Counted from the first letter of the stretch, positions 1 to 12,545 are shown. The stretch is DNA of 64,000 bases from Nilaparvata lugens (GCF_014356525.2 NC_052508.1:42077358-42141357), one strand, 5' to 3'. Program-made: numbers and translations. The notes: a model not told the origin generated them from the letters alone.

Positions 1-794
1 ATGTCTCCCGGTCAATCAGGCCAAAACATTTCTTATCAGGGCTACAAAAGACAAAGGCTAAATCTAGCTGCTAAAAATTTACGGATTGGACAATTGAATA
101 TGAAAAGCATTTCCAGGACTAAAGCAGATATTTGCGGAAGAATGATGTCTGATCAAAAAGTAGATATAATCCTATTGCAAGAGGCACATGTGCCTGCCAC
201 CAAGGAACAAAGACTTAGTATCCCTGGATAGTATCTCGTGAACTTCTTGAGTCATGACAAGCATGGTCTAGCTACTTATGTGAAATCAAATAAGACTCAT
301 TTAGGCCTATGCAGTACAGTTGAGGGTAACAGTCATTGTATTGGAATCAATTTTCAATCTATTACTATATACAATGTATATGAACCACCTTCAGAGAGAT
401 GGAATGACTTGGCTTTACCTCTCCCAGAGCACCCTACTGTGTATATTGGGGATTTCAATTCACATAGCTCCATGTGGGGGTATAGAGGAGAGAATGCAGA
501 TGGAGCAGACATTATAAGATGGGCAGAAATGTGCAACTGTACATTGATGCTAAACAGAGCCCTTCATTCCACTCTGCCCGATGGGGAACAACATCTTCCC
601 CAGATCTTTGTTTTGTCTCCAGTGGGGAAAATGATCTGTCTCTTCCAGCTCAGACAAAAGTGCTGTCTAAATTTCCAAGAAGTCAACATAGGATTCTGGT
701 AACAGAGATAGGTCTCTCACTCCCAATAATGAAAATCCCCGAAATACCAAGGTGGAATCTTCGCAAAACTGGCAACTATTTTAGAACGAGGTAG
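1..794 (+). pseudogene. LINE endonuclease domain remnant
   Basis: The endonuclease/exonuclease/phosphatase fold would nick the target DNA. It reads in one frame from 1 to 702, with a stop at 229-231, and then moves to another frame at about 519-600 (519-794). NLRIGQLNMKS near the start and GDFNSH match the family's N-terminal strand and catalytic Asp/Asn block. PDLCFVS and the SQHR region near 600-700 match the C-terminal part that normally holds the catalytic His. The reading frame begins at the window edge, so the true start is not visible. Confidence 0.8.
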
Positions 795-817
795 AGGAGA
801 CAATACGCAGAATTCCG

Positions 818-2222
818 GTGAGTATTGATAATTACAAACGATTTGTGGGTTTGATTCTTGCAGCAGCCAAGAAAGCAGTACCTAGAGGTCACAGGAAGAG
901 CTATATCCCTTGTTGGAATGAGAGCTGCAATGCCCTAATGGAAGAGTATAATTCCTCACGAAGTAATGAGCCAGCTCAGAACTTGATGAGGAGTCTTGAT
1001 AAGGAAAGGCTCAATCGGTGGATTGCAGCTATGGAGGAAATGGATTTCACACACTCCAGCAGGAAGTCATGGAACTTGCTATGCAAACTGGGGGCTGCAA
1101 GTTCAATATACCACACAACATCTAAAGCCATGCCTGACGAAATTGCAGACAAGATTGAACAAAATTCAGGTCCCAGTTTACCACAGAGTGAAAAAGCTGC
1201 AATGAAAAGGCGTCTCAGAAGAGCACTGAATGAGTGTGCTGAGAGATCAGCATTTGTGAACACAATTACTTCTGAAGAAATAATTGAAGCAATAAAGAGA
1301 ATAAAGTGTGGGAAATCACCTGAAGCTGATTGTGTAATGCCGGAATTTATCAAACACCTAGGACCACATGCGATCTACTGGCTGTCTCAATTGTTCACAG
1401 CAATCATTGATCAGGCCAGAATACCAAGAATGTGAAAGAAATCAGGAGATGTTGCTGTACTGGAGCCAGGGGAAAATAAAGAAGACCCATCTAGCTATAG
1501 ACCTATATCTCTCCTGTCAGTCACACATAAACTCTACGAAAGGATTATCCTGTTAAGGATAAGTGGCAGAGTGGAGGAGAATCTCCCAGTTGAACAGGCA
1601 GGCTTCAGAGAAGGTAGAATCTGTGAAGAACTGGTGTTATCAGTTGCCACATTCATTGAACATGGATTTGAGAAGAAATTGAAGTCAGGCGCTGTTTTTT
1701 GGACCTAAGCTCAGCTTATGACACAGTATGGAAGGCCGAGCTACTCACAAAGATGACTCAAACTCTGAAATGCAGAAAGTTGGTGAGTCTCTTTAGAGCT
1801 CTTTTGAGTGACCGAACATTCAGAGTGAGGCATGGAGGAAAAGAGAGTTCCTTGAGGTTCTCACAGAATGGACTTCCTCAGGCTCAGTGCTGTCACCCTT
1901 GCTTTTCAATCTCTACACTGCAGACATTCCAGACACCAGGGCACGAAAGTTCATCTATGCAGATGATATTGCTCTTATAGCCCAGAGGCCAACATATGAA
2001 TTGGTGGAGAGAGAACTGAACAAGGACCTGAGTGTTCTGGGGAAGTATTTTTCTGACTGGAAACTTAGGCCAAATCCAGCAGAGACACTGAGCACGGCAT
2101 TCCATCTTGATAACAGAGAAGCTAATCATCAACTCAATCTTGTCTTCTGTGAGGAGAGAGTAAATCACTGTGAGGTCCCTTGCTACTTGGAAGTGAAGCT
2201 GGATAGAGCTCTAACCTCTTGA
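818..2222 (+). pseudogene. LINE reverse transcriptase remnant
   Basis: This is the RT region of the same LINE. The linker and RT entry read at 818-1435, followed by a frame change. The fingers/palm segment lies at about 1430-1700 in another frame and the catalytic region at 1699-1980. A further frame change lies just after an NGLPQ motif near 1870, and YADDIALIAQ then continues at 1887-2222. The aspartates of the two catalytic blocks, LSSAYDTVW and YADD, are both still present, so the loss of function comes from frameshifts rather than from active-site change. Confidence 0.85.
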
Positions 2223-2744
2223 CATCTCGACTCTCATCTTGAGAATCTCAAGAACAAACTGAAGACTAGGAAGAGCATTATAAGTAAGTCGGCTGGTAAA
2301 AGCTGGGGATGCAGTGTGAAGGCTCTGTAAACATCTAGCCTGGCACTAGTATATAGTGCAGCAGAATACTGTTCATCAGTATGGGAGCACAGCACTCATA
2401 CTAAGAAAATAGACATCACCCTGGATGAGACGATGAGGAAAATAAGTGGTACCATAAGACCCACTGAAACTGAGTGGTTGCCTGTCCTATGCAACATTGT
2501 TCCACGAGCATTGAGAAGAAAAGGAAGGACTTATCAGTTGATGAACCGCTTATCTTCCAGACAAGAGCTGCCACTGATGAATGGATATGCTGAATCCACC
2601 CCTTAAAAGATTGAGGTCTAGGCATTATCTCCAACTGGCAGAAGTTGAGAGGCAAGATATTATAGAATTGTGGCGGCAGGAATGATTTCAGGTCAACATT
2701 AAGAAAAAGACGTTGGTGGAAGACCCATCTGTGCCTTTGCCTGA

Positions 2745-3068
2745 ATGGATTTGAAGAGGAAACTTTGGTGCAGGTTGAATCGCTTTTGTACATCTGCAGG
2801 TGGATGTGCTCAAGCACAGACTACTTGTGGCATAGCCACTGACCCTCACTGCACCTGTGGAGATGTGCAGACGATGCAGCACTTAGTTGAAGACTGCCCA
2901 CTGTATTCCTATGAAGGGGAACTCAGGGGGACCTGGCGGATGAGCAGGCCATGTCATGGCTGGAGGGGACTGTGGGAGAGCTTGGCATTTGACATACCAA
3001 AAATGAAGAAAGCCCAACGAGACATATTTATGTTGAATATTATAAACCCTATAAGTATGTTTGAATGA
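2745..3068 (+). pseudogene. LINE C-terminal zinc-knuckle-like segment
   Basis: This 107-residue open segment carries regularly spaced Cys and His residues (CGIATDPHCTCG, then MQHLVEDCPLY). That pattern is typical of the C-terminus of Jockey/R1-type LINE proteins, where it helps bind the RNA template. It is separated from the RT above by stops between about 2220 and 2745. It ends at a stop just before the A/T-rich 3' end. Confidence 0.7.
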
Positions 3069-3130
3069 TTAGTTTGTCTATATGTTGTTGTATGTGTGTT
3101 TTTTCAATGGACTGGGCCTGAAAAAATAGT

Positions 3131-3529
3131 AAGCATAATATAATAATTACTATTATAAGAAATAATAAGCATAGGCATATATATATCATGGAAAAAACAA
3201 GATGGCAGCAAAAATATATGTCGATTTTAAAGAAATTGTATGTAATTCAAATGATGTCAAGAATATCGGATCAATTCAGCCATATGGAAGCTCCAAAATA
3301 TTCATACTACAATATCCTAAAAATTTATCCAATTCCACCAACTTTTACTATAGTGAATATAATTTCAAACTCTTGAAATCAGATTTTTGGCTGCCTACTT
3401 GGACTTTTCTATGATTACAAACATTTTTGAGATTGCCATCATGGATAATCTATCTCCACACATGTTGATGAAGAGATTGATACGATTTTCAGGACTGTAC
3501 GTACAAGGGATCATGAGTTACATGGTTTT
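3131..3529. other. AT-rich non-coding stretch
   Basis: This follows the LINE 3' end. Two overlapping 60-70-residue reading frames near 3188-3414 show no family motif and look like chance. Nothing else was recognised. Confidence 0.4.
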
Positions 3530-3988
3530 CCAATTGTTCAGGTTTGGCATATGGTGAAAAAAGAGTGTTTTCCACTACAAACAGTTAGTAGTTTTTTCTC
3601 TTTTTCCAATGACGCTCCAGCCGTAGAAGGGTGACTTACAGACTTCAAGTAAATGTCATTTTGAAGCTTTTATACTATTCTACAACACTGTGCCAATAAT
3701 ATTGGTGTTTGTTCACTCTGAATACATATACAGGGTGGAAACTAAAATGTTGTCCCCAAAAGAATCAGTCCAATTGTTGGGATTGGCATTTGGTGGAAAA
3801 AGTATTTTTTCCGCTGCAAACAGTACTTTTTACTCTTCTTCCGATGACGCTCCAGCCGTAAAATATGGAGTTACAGCCTCCAACCAGATGTCATTTTGAA
3901 GTTTTGGAAATATTCTACAACTCATTAATTTAATATGTATTATTACACTGTGCCAATAATACTAGTGTTTGTCCACCGCGAATACATA
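3530..3988 (+). repeat. 240-bp tandem repeat, two units, second interrupted by an LTR element
   Basis: Two units begin with CCAATTG at 3530 and at 3770, a period of 240. Both contain a conserved GACGCTCCAGCCGTA block and a TGTGCCAATAATA block followed by GAATACATA. The second unit stops at 3988 where an LTR begins, and its continuation (TACAGAGTGGAAA) resumes at 7311 after that element. The repeat is therefore older than the LTR insertion. Confidence 0.75.
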
Positions 3989-4115
3989 TGTAATAGTGTG
4001 ATATTGAAAGGGTAGTATTGTAGTTGTTTTTGTGTATCTTATATTATTTTTCAGGTTTTTGAACTGGAATGAACTTTGATTTTTACTGTATGTTGAACCC
4101 TGCGTTTTTCTCAAA

Positions 4116-5437
4116 ATACAACTGCATATAAAATCAACTTCATACCTCCTTGGACTCTCTCTCACAAAACATGATTTAAAAAAAATCGCACATAACATTT
4201 TCCTTGACAAACTACGGTAATCACATTTGAACAAAAAAAATTACATTACAACGTTTTTCAATTCAACAGAGATTGATTTCTCTCTATTGAACAATGCGTT
4301 TTACATTTTCTATATCTCTATCATTCTGTAGCAATTTTGCCAGCTTTTGCAGTCACCGGAGAACTCATATTACAAATTTTCATTCCATTGTTCTTGGTCT
4401 TGGATCGAATTTCACTTGGCAATACTCCCAAACTCAACAATGGATAACTGATTTTCATTTTCATAATACGTTCAAGTACAAAATAATTTTCAATTCAAAT
4501 TTTCAGATTTCAAAACTCCTTTCATAACATGAACTAACACTTTTCATCTCAAAATATTTCACATATCACACTCACAAAAAGTAAGTTATCACAATAAGAT
4601 GTTATGTTCCTGCTCGTGTTACTGAGAAATTATTAATTTTGAAACAGGCTGTTTTCTCGATACTTCTTATCAATCAACAAAACTATTGATTAATCTGGCA
4701 TTAGAATGTTTGTCATTTTTGCAGACAAACCCCACACATATGACACCATTACTGTAACCGGTGGAGGTATTTTCAACCCTACACCACACCTGACATCATT
4801 TCTGCAACCGGTGACATATTTGTCTTTATTGAGTTAACCTTCCAAAATATAAAATATATAAGAATACATGTGGTTCGATAGTCATTCTTGCAGACTATCC
4901 CACCGCTGCCACCAATGTAAACGGAGGGGGGTTGTTTCTTCTTTTCTATAATATTAGCTGAAGTTTACTGCTATCAAATCATCTACCGGTATTTGAATAC
5001 TTGATTGGTTGGGAGCTTTTTGTGGATTCGTTCATTCACATGCACAGATTATCATTATTAACTAATTGTCACCTATTTTAGCAACTAGGAAAATACTTTT
5101 AAAATTTAACCTCAGGTTTATTGAACTCTAAATAAATAGAACGAATTGAAAAAGTCAGGGAACATGTCAAATTTTTAAACAGAACAAAGTTATTCAGGTC
5201 AAGAAGACATACTCAATTTTCAATCTATACATTTTGGGAACCTGCCAACTTGCTGCATTAAAATTTGGGCCTCAGTCATTCTATGAAATTGAATTATGAG
5301 CTTAATAAGAGAAACAACAAAAGTTCGGCACTTACCATTCAAACAATATTCAAACTTGGACTCTTCAGAAACACTCACATATGCTTTAATAAAACTCACT
5401 ATACTTGAACTCACACGCACAAATTATTTCCTGAATT
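4116..5437 (-). other. Inverted segment inside family A LTR element
   Basis: Read on the minus strand, this matches the 3' half of the family A LTR (5437 down to 4916), then the primer-binding site, then the first 0.8 kb of internal sequence as seen at 36472-37260. In the intact copy that order lies on the plus strand. LTR positions of roughly 135-520 are missing at the junction, so the inversion was accompanied by a deletion. Confidence 0.8.
4898..4914 (-). promoter_or_regulatory. Primer-binding site matching tRNA-Leu 3' end
   Basis: The plus strand reads TCCCACCGCTGCCACCA. That equals the 3' end of a eukaryotic tRNA-Leu plus CCA, so the minus strand is the primer site. It lies one base inside the inverted LTR end at 4916. 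This is the best-preserved primer site of family A in the window. Confidence 0.75.
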
Positions 5438-6279
5438 GATTAAATATGAATATTGAACGCTACTTCGGTAATGCAGCTTTCAAAAGTGGAAGCTTGCATG
5501 CTATTGTTCTGTGATTATGAATTTGTAGAGAGATAGAATAATTGTAATTTATTTCGAAATCAATTGATACGAGATAATGCAATGACAGTTGATAATGACT
5601 TAGGAAATTATTTGAAGCTTTAGGAAATATATTATGTGTTCAGATTAATTTATTGTTTTCTTGTGTGGAAAGTGAATATTTCGAGTTGGATTAATTTTTA
5701 AGGGCCCAGTCATTTCTATTTTGAGCAACAGTGTTAGTAAATTTTTCCTGGGTCTGGCACACCCAACTCTCATGTAAGTTGTGAGTTTTGATGAAATGTT
5801 GAGTGATAACAGTTGAAAAGGTTAGTTCCTGTTGGAAGAAACAGTGATTTGTCTTCTGGGATATCACGGCCTGTCTACAAGAGTCTACTGTGTGCAAGAG
5901 TGATGGAGCCATTCCATCTATGCCCCACTCCCGATGACATCATTGCTACTACTGATGTGATGTCCACTGTTCCGGGAGGATGTTGACTTCCTGATGTCGC
6001 TGAGGCCAGCGAACAGCTGACTGGCTTCCGACTGCCAGAACTGACCTACAGCTGTATTGCAGTTTGCGCTGATGTCAACCACCTACCACGGGCAGAGATG
6101 TCTGGAAACTACCGTCGGGTGCATGGGTGCATCTCTTCGACCACCCCCATTCATATCGAAGGGCTGTTCCAGGTTCCAGCTCCAGGCTTGATGTCAAACA
6201 GATAATAGTGTCAAGTGTTAGTGTGGAAGCAAATTAAGAGTGAATGAAAAGTAGTCTTTTGGTGAAATCGTCTTTTTCA

Positions 6280-6292
6280 GGGGAGGGGGTAA
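6280..6292 (+). promoter_or_regulatory. Polypurine tract of family A element
   Basis: The purine run AGGGGAGGGGGTAA abuts the LTR start. The same tract precedes the 3' LTR at 39043. Confidence 0.75.
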
Positions 6293-7306
6293 TGTAATAG
6301 TGTGATATCGAGAGGGTAGTATTGTAGTTGTTTTTGTGTATCTTATATCATTTTTCAGGTTCTTGAACTGGAATGAGCTTTGATTTTTACTGTATGTTGA
6401 ACCCTGCATTTTAGTGTAAGAATATTTGATCATGTTTATTGAATTTGCTAAATTTTTGCTTAGTTGTCGAAATTGAAGCAATTTTCGTGCATTTTTCAAA
6501 TGCAGTTTCAATTTCTTGTCGAAAAAGCTACTGTATTTGGGAATTGACCTTTTTGCAGCTTTGGCTTTTCCACTGGAAGTTATGCTCAACGCTCGTGGAG
6601 GGGGAATAATTTTAATTGAAAAGGCCACAGTTGATATTGAGACGTGAACGAAAAATCATGTAAAGGTGTGCGAGCCTCGGTCCTCTGTTCCCATTCAGAG
6701 GAACAAATTGTTAAGTTTTCAGTTATCAGTAATTTTTATCTAGTTGAATAGGAAACCAAATTTTATAGAGTTAGTAGGAGTAGAATCAGGAAATTATTTG
6801 TGTGTGTGAGTTCAAGTATAGTGAGTTTTATTAAAGCGTATGTGAGTGTTTCTGAAGAGTCCAAGTTTGAATATTGTTTGAATGGTAAGTGTCGAACTTT
6901 TGTTGTTTTTCTTATAAAGCTCATAATTTAATTTCATAGAATGACCGAGGCCAAAATTTTAATGCAGCGAGTTAGCAGGTTCCCAAAATGTATAGATTAG
7001 AAATTGAGTATGTCTTTTTGACCTGAATCGATGGCTGAATAACTTTGTTCTGTTTGAAAATTTGACAAGTTTCAATAAACCTGAAGTTGAATTTTATTTG
7101 TATTTTTCATTAAAGTTCCTGACTCGTAGTTGCTAGCTGCTAAAATAGGTGACAATTAGTTAATGATGATAATCTGTGCAAGTGAATGAACGAATCCACT
7201 AAAAGCTCCCAACCAATCAATGATTTAAATACCGGTAAATGATTTGATAGCAGTGAACTTTAGCCAATATTATAGAAAAGAAGAAACAACCCCCCCTCCG
7301 TTTACA
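6293..7306 (+). repeat. 3' LTR of family A element
   Basis: This 1014-bp LTR runs from TGTAATAG to GTTTACA. A purine tract (AGGGGAGGGGG, about 6280-6289) immediately precedes it, as expected for plus-strand priming. It aligns along its whole length with the LTRs at 35414 and 39043. Confidence 0.88.
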
Positions 7307-7310
7307 CATA

Positions 7311-8573
7311 TACAGAGTGGAAAGTAGAATATTGTCCCCGAAAAATATTTGTTTCAAGTTTTTGAGGTTGAATAAGTAATGGAAAGAGTGGTCGAAATGA
7401 CATGATTCTCTCGAACATTATTGTTTTGTTTATTCTAAATACTTTGGTGGTAAAACCAATCCGATATCTCTCACAATAACTGGATAACAAGCGATATAAA
7501 AGTTTCTGTCAATAATATTAGAGTAAAAAATATTTGACCACCATCTTGTATTTTTCAATGATGTCGAATTTTTTTGTCGTTTCCATCATCAATATTCTTA
7601 TTCGTCTTGTTGTAACGAAGAGATTTAGACCATTCGCAAGTTTCTACCTTACAGTAGTCATGAAGAAATCGATTTCATAGTTTTAGCTTCTTACTCCATG
7701 CTTATGGAAATACGCACCAGAAATCATGAAGCGTTTTCTTTGGAGGGCGCTGGAGAACTTTTTTTTTGACGTACAGCACATGGAAATAGATCGTTCCAAA
7801 GTTGAAAAAACGCTCCAAATTTCAGAGATTCGAAATCCCTCTGTATCTCTTGCACAAAAAAAGTTATAATGAAATGAAATTTGAACAAATTTAGAAAAAA
7901 GTATTTTTGGGCTTTTGAAGGTTATAACTAAAAAAATATGTGTTTTAGATGAAAAATTTATGAAACAAAAATGGAGCGGAAGATTTCATAAGTGTTTTCG
8001 TCTAAAAAAACGGTTGAATATCTCAAACAGTTATTAAAATACATGCGATATAACAAAACCAATAAAATTTTGGCGGCAATCTTGCTTCCGAGGTGTTTGC
8101 CTGTGATTTCGACTCATCATCATCACGATCCTTATTATGCTAGACAAAACGAAAAAAATGAGACATCTTCCACGGCTGTTACTCAAAAATGACCACGGAG
8201 TGCCTTATTCATGACATTTGCGCCCAGACTAGTAGATTATGTCAATATAACACATTGTTTCCAAGATATAAGCATGTAAGTAATAAGTGGAAAATGCAAC
8301 ATTCAAACCACCCTCATCCCTTCAGCACATTGTGTGGGGGTTGGAATTTTTTATATGCTCACCTCCAAACTGAAGAGATGAAAAAATTGGAGGCGAAAAT
8401 GTTTTTTCAAAAAATGTCTCACCTACAAGAGCGGATACCTCAGAAACTATGAGAGATAAGGAAAAAATGTGAAGGACAACACTTTTTGGTAATTTTGTAA
8501 ACTTCTATTTCGCAGGAAATACAAATGTTCATAAGATGCATAGTTCCCTAGATATATGCGAAAAATGAAAAAA
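7311..8573. other. Non-coding AT-rich sequence, probable old repeat
   Basis: After the remainder of the 240-bp repeat unit (to about 7360) I see only AT-rich sequence. Two short reading frames (7992-8192 and 8189-8452) have low-complexity composition and no recognisable motif. Its texture resembles interspersed repeat rather than a gene. Confidence 0.4.
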
Positions 8574-8697
8574 ATCTGGTGTGGCGCACTCACGCAACTT
8601 TCCTTGCCGTTATGGAAACTTATCACCTGACGCTAGTGTTCCCGCGCATCTCAAGTCTACTATTCAAAGATCTAAGCCAGCTGGTGACAGGGCTATA
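8574..8697 (+). repeat. Dispersed repeat arm, inverted partner at 11784-11914
   Basis: This begins near CTGGTGTGGCGCACTCAC and contains CAACTTTCCTTGC, TGACGCTAGTG and CAGCTGGTGACAGG. All of these recur reverse-complemented at 11784-11914. It runs directly into the (AC)n tract. Confidence 0.7.
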
Positions 8698-9059
<362 letters not shown>

Positions 9060-9062
<3 letters not shown>

Positions 9063-9904
9063 CTTTATATTATGTACGGAGTGGTTGCTGTTTTATTTTT
9101 GTGAGAGTGTGGAAGACAATTTAGTTTTAAGTTAGTCATAAGATTAGAGGTATTAATTATTGTAAAGAAGAATGTGCCGGCTGAACTTTGAACGGCATCA
9201 GTCGATATAGGCAGCAGAACTGCTGCCTCAGCGGTCAATGTCGTCTTCTTGGTTGCAGTCCACGACAATTCCACTGTGTAATCGTCACTCGGAAAGAAAA
9301 TTAATGTTCTTATTCATTTTCTTTTCGACTGATAATTCCCTGATGAATCGTTTGAGGGCGCCAGCTTACGGACCAGTTTGCCAAGATTTTTCCACAACCT
9401 GTGGAAAATTTCGGTGAGCTCTTGGTCAGTCAGTGGGCAGCTCTCGAGATTGAAGGACGGGTTCCTTAGTGGAGATGGATGTCGCGATTGTGTTGGTGTG
9501 GGTTGAGTGACTGGAATTCAAAACTATTTTTTACTTCTGTTTTTCGGAGGAGCATTATTCAAAATTTGAGCAACCTATTTTTATTTTAAATTTCAAACTT
9601 AAACTTTGTAACCTGTGACACTCAGAGTAACAGCCGGCACGTTTTTCTCCAGTGTAAATTTGTTAGGTTATTTAAGCAAAAGAATGTATTCAATTATATT
9701 TGAGAACTAAATTTGAGGTTAGATTATAGTTAAATAAGGAATTAAGTTAGGGTGAAATAAGACAACATTTGCTAATATGATTTGTAGAACAAACGATTGA
9801 TTTGGTTGAGCGACCTCACTAATTTTTCTCTAGTAGTAGGAGACAAGATATCTATTTCACATAATTAAGTTTTTGATTTCTTGTAATTTTCTGAAAGTTT
9901 GGCT
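9060..9904. other. Non-coding sequence
   Basis: No gene or repeat was recognised. The stretch 9170-9480 is a little less AT-rich than its neighbours but has no sustained reading frame. Confidence 0.35.
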
Positions 9905-10306
9905 GTTAAAGTTTGATTGAAATGCTATATAATTATGTTATCCCGTTCTAGATCGATAGTATCAGTTATAATTGCCGTGCTACTTCCTGATTAGATGCAT
10001 TTCAACTGTTATAGTATTGTAATTATTTTAACTATTTTGTTAAAATTTGATTGAAATGCTAATATATGTTATCCCGTTTTAGATTGATAGTATCAGTTAT
10101 AATTGCCGTGCTACTTCCTGATTAGATGCATTTCAACTGTTATAGTATTGTAATTATTTTAACTATTTCGCTAAGGTTTTATTGAAATGCTAATTTATGT
10201 TATACCGTTTTAGATCAAATGTATCGGTTTTAATTGCTGTGTTGTTTCATGATTAGATGTATTTCAACTTATTTAGTATCGTAACTATTTTAACTAGTTT
10301 GTTAAA
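9905..10306 (+). repeat. 131-134-bp tandem repeat, three units
   Basis: Units begin near 9905, 10039 and 10170, and a fourth start (GTTAAAG) is at 10301. Each carries TTGATTGAAATGCT or a close variant and TATGTTATCCCGTT. They also share CCTGATTAGATGCATTTC and TAACTATTT. The third unit is the most diverged. Confidence 0.85.
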
Positions 10307-11184
10307 GTCGAGAAGTTAAATTTGAACTCCCGAAGTGGATTTATTGTGGGAGCAGTTAATTAGTTCCACAGTGTGAAAGAGGAACAATTCAGCGATTCCT
10401 TCTTGAGAAATATATCAAATTCAAATATATCCAGCAAAAGTCTTGGGAAATTTATCGAAGGTCACAGTAGAATAATAGTGTCAGTTCTGGTCCTTATTGG
10501 TTTCCATCCTATTTTGTATTTATTGTCCTATACCTACTTAAATCTGAAACAATCTAAATTATTTTTTTTCTATCATTTTGTTTTGTTGTTGTTGAAACTT
10601 TGTTAATATTCAATAGTAGTTAAATTTTGTGGGTCCTGAGATGGACCCTATCGGTAGCGTAATTCTGCCCATTCTGTCCCCTTCTAAGGGGAAGAGGTCT
10701 CCTTGTACCTTGGCAGTCCTTTGACCTTATATTGAACTAACATAAAAATGTTTTTTTTTTGTTGGAAAACTTTAAATTTTTTTTTTACTCTTCAATTGAT
10801 TCATTTACTTGATCTAATTTTAAGTGATTCATTACTTTGTGGTTTCGTTAGTAAGTCTTAGATTTGAGGAAGTATTGCCCCACAGGAAGGGCGTAGATTA
10901 TAATAGATTTGACTCAATTCTCAGTGTTTCTCTGCTGTCCATCCCACCAGTATTCGGTTACATTTTCATATTTAGTTCAATTTAATTCATAGTTAACAGT
11001 TCATTTTTTTCAAAGTGCTGATGTAATTAGACCATAAATGAATACCCGTTTTCACTTTCCTTGCCCTATTACCATTGGTGAGGAGAGTATTGCTTTCCGA
11101 TAGAAATTGAGGTACCCCAATTTCTAAATTTCTATACGTTTCGAGGTCCCCTGAGTCCGAAAAAGTGGTTTTTGGGTATTGGTC

Positions 11185-11186
<2 letters not shown>
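10307..11186. other. Non-coding AT-rich sequence
   Basis: No coding signal. A short region at 10630-10710 contains small inverted repeats (GTCC/GGAC and CCCCTT/AAGGGG) of unknown meaning. From about 11090 the sequence belongs to a dispersed repeat that leads into the (GT)n tract. Confidence 0.35.
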
Positions 11187-11252
<66 letters not shown>

Positions 11253-11272
11253 AGTGTGTTTGTGTGTGTGTG
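11187..11272. repeat. (GT)n microsatellite
   Basis: About 85 bp of GT dinucleotide, with a few GA, TA or TT interruptions. Confidence 0.95.
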
Positions 11273-11783
11273 TGTATGAGTGTATGTGCGTCTGTGTACA
11301 TGATATCTCATCTCCCAATTAACGGAATGACTTGAAATTTAGAACGTGAGGTCCTTACAATATAAGGATCCGACACGAACAATTTTGATCGAATGCGATT
11401 CAAGATGGTAGCTAAAATAGCGAAAATGTTGTCAAAAACAGGGGTTTTCGAAATTTCCTCAAAAACGGCTCCAACAATTTTGATCAAATTTATACCTAAA
11501 AAAGACATTTATAAGCTCTATCAACTGCCCCAAGTCTCATATCTATAAAAATTCCAGGAGCTTTGTCCCATCTTTGTGAAATTTGATCCTAGATTCTCAA
11601 TTATCAGCCTTCATATACAATTTAAACAGAAAAATTCAAGTGGAAAAGATTGAGCATGAAAATTTCTCCTAAAATTGAAAATAAGCTTGAAATCCAAGAA
11701 AATATGATTATTAAATTGCAAACTGTTGATTCTATTGAATCAATCACTATGGAGTGATAGCAGGCTTCGTGTGTCTGCAGCGC
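11273..11783. other. Dispersed non-coding repeat, hemipteran type by recollection
   Basis: This contains ACGATATCTCATC-like and GGATCCGACACGAAC motifs that I associate with abundant interspersed repeats of planthopper genomes. That is recollection, not a search. Reading frames here have no recognisable product. Confidence 0.4.
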
Positions 11784-11914
11784 TATTGTCCTGTCACCAG
11801 CTGTCTCAGATCTTAGAATAGTAGATTTGATATGCGCATGAACACTAGCGTCAGTTGATCAATTTTCTTAACAGCAAGGAAAGTTGTGTGAGTGCACCAC
11901 ACCAGATTTTTGAA
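11784..11914 (-). repeat. Dispersed repeat arm, inverted partner of 8574-8697
   Basis: The reverse complement matches 8574-8697 along its length with scattered differences. Read on the minus strand, a dinucleotide repeat also lies downstream (11272-11187). The two loci are therefore two opposite copies of one repeat family, not necessarily the ends of one element. Confidence 0.7.
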
Positions 11915-12089
11915 GATAGAGACAGTGATTGGAATTTTTAATACTGTCTTACTGTTTACGCATACCGGACGGGATTTGTGAGTTCAATGATCTCTAATTG
12001 TTGCAATGTTCATGTTGTGTAATGTGAAAATGAAAATATATACTCAATTTATACCTATATTAATTTAATCATTTGCGTTGTCTACTTGT

Positions 12090-12545
12090 GATATGAATTT
12101 CTTGATTTCTTTTCTAAATAACTGAAGTGACGTTATTTTCCTTGTTGTTACTGGAATTGAATTGAATATTTTTATAGCTATGTATTTGAAGTGCCGTCTG
12201 GAATGTTCTAATCTTGGTTTTGGGAGGTTAATGTCCTGTGAATTCCTGAGGTTTATTCTTTCATCTGTTGGATATCGAAATCATTTTCAGCTAAATCCAG
12301 CATTGCTTTGAATAGAAAGGAGTGTCTCACTGGTAATATTGATAGTTCTCTGAAGAGCATCATTGAACTATATTGTTTAGGTTTATTACAAATTATTTCC
12401 AATATATGTTTCTGACCAGTAATCACAGGTTTAATATGAACATTGTATGCCCTCCCATAGCATATCAATCCATAATTTATTCTAGAACCAATAATTGCAT
12501 GGTATAATAATTGTTACAATACTTATTTTGGACATAACTGTCTGA
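12090..12545 (-). pseudogene. LINE 3'-terminal fragment
   Basis: Read on the minus strand this gives the C-terminal region that follows RT in CR1/Jockey-like LINEs. It opens with a YHAIIGSRINYGLICYGRA block (open from about 12540 to 12253). After a stop, a segment ends with IKIFNSIP and FRKEIKKF. These match the usual motif order of YH.L..S.l.Ygi..WG, an LFkel.iL..ps segment, and lyNsLP. It is a 5'-truncated, broken copy with no RT catalytic region. Confidence 0.72.

Larger units (their letters stand above)
1..3130 (+). mobile_element. Jockey-like APE-type LINE, 5' cut by window edge, degenerate
   Basis: This is a non-LTR retrotransposon that would encode the second ORF: an AP-type endonuclease and a reverse transcriptase for target-primed integration. 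The domains appear in order across changing frames. The endonuclease start is at about 80-230 and its GDFNSH motif at about 450-470. The endonuclease C-terminus, with a SQHR motif, lies near 690. An RT entry segment (GKSPEAD) is at about 1310, YRPISLLS at about 1495, the first catalytic block LSSAYDTVW at about 1705 and YADD at about 1960. A cysteine-rich C-terminal motif (CGIATDPHCTCG) is at about 2826-2860. An in-frame stop at 229-231 and at least three frameshifts make it dead. The 3' end is taken as the A/T-rich stretch after about 3120. The order of domains and the terminal cysteine motif fit the Jockey/R1 group; the clade is inferred by eye. Confidence 0.88.
3989..7306 (+). mobile_element. 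Rearranged LTR retrotransposon, family A, TSD CATA
   Basis: The element starts TGTAATAG at 3989 and ends TTTACA at 7306, with 5-bp terminal inversions TGTAA/TTACA. CATA flanks it at 3985-3988 and 7307-7310. The first unit of the host repeat, near 3720, still reads GAATACATATACAG across the site and acts as an empty site. The inside is scrambled. About 125 bp of 5' LTR (3989 to about 4115) is followed by an inverted piece (about 4116-5437) carrying the rest of the LTR, the primer site and upstream internal sequence. Then come the internal 3' part (about 5480-6292) and a full 3' LTR. There is no gag or pol. It is the same family as the element at 35414-40097. Confidence 0.88.

Noticed and set aside
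7992..8452. Two adjacent short reading frames as a small gene
   Set aside because: Low-complexity composition, no motif, embedded in repeat-like sequence.
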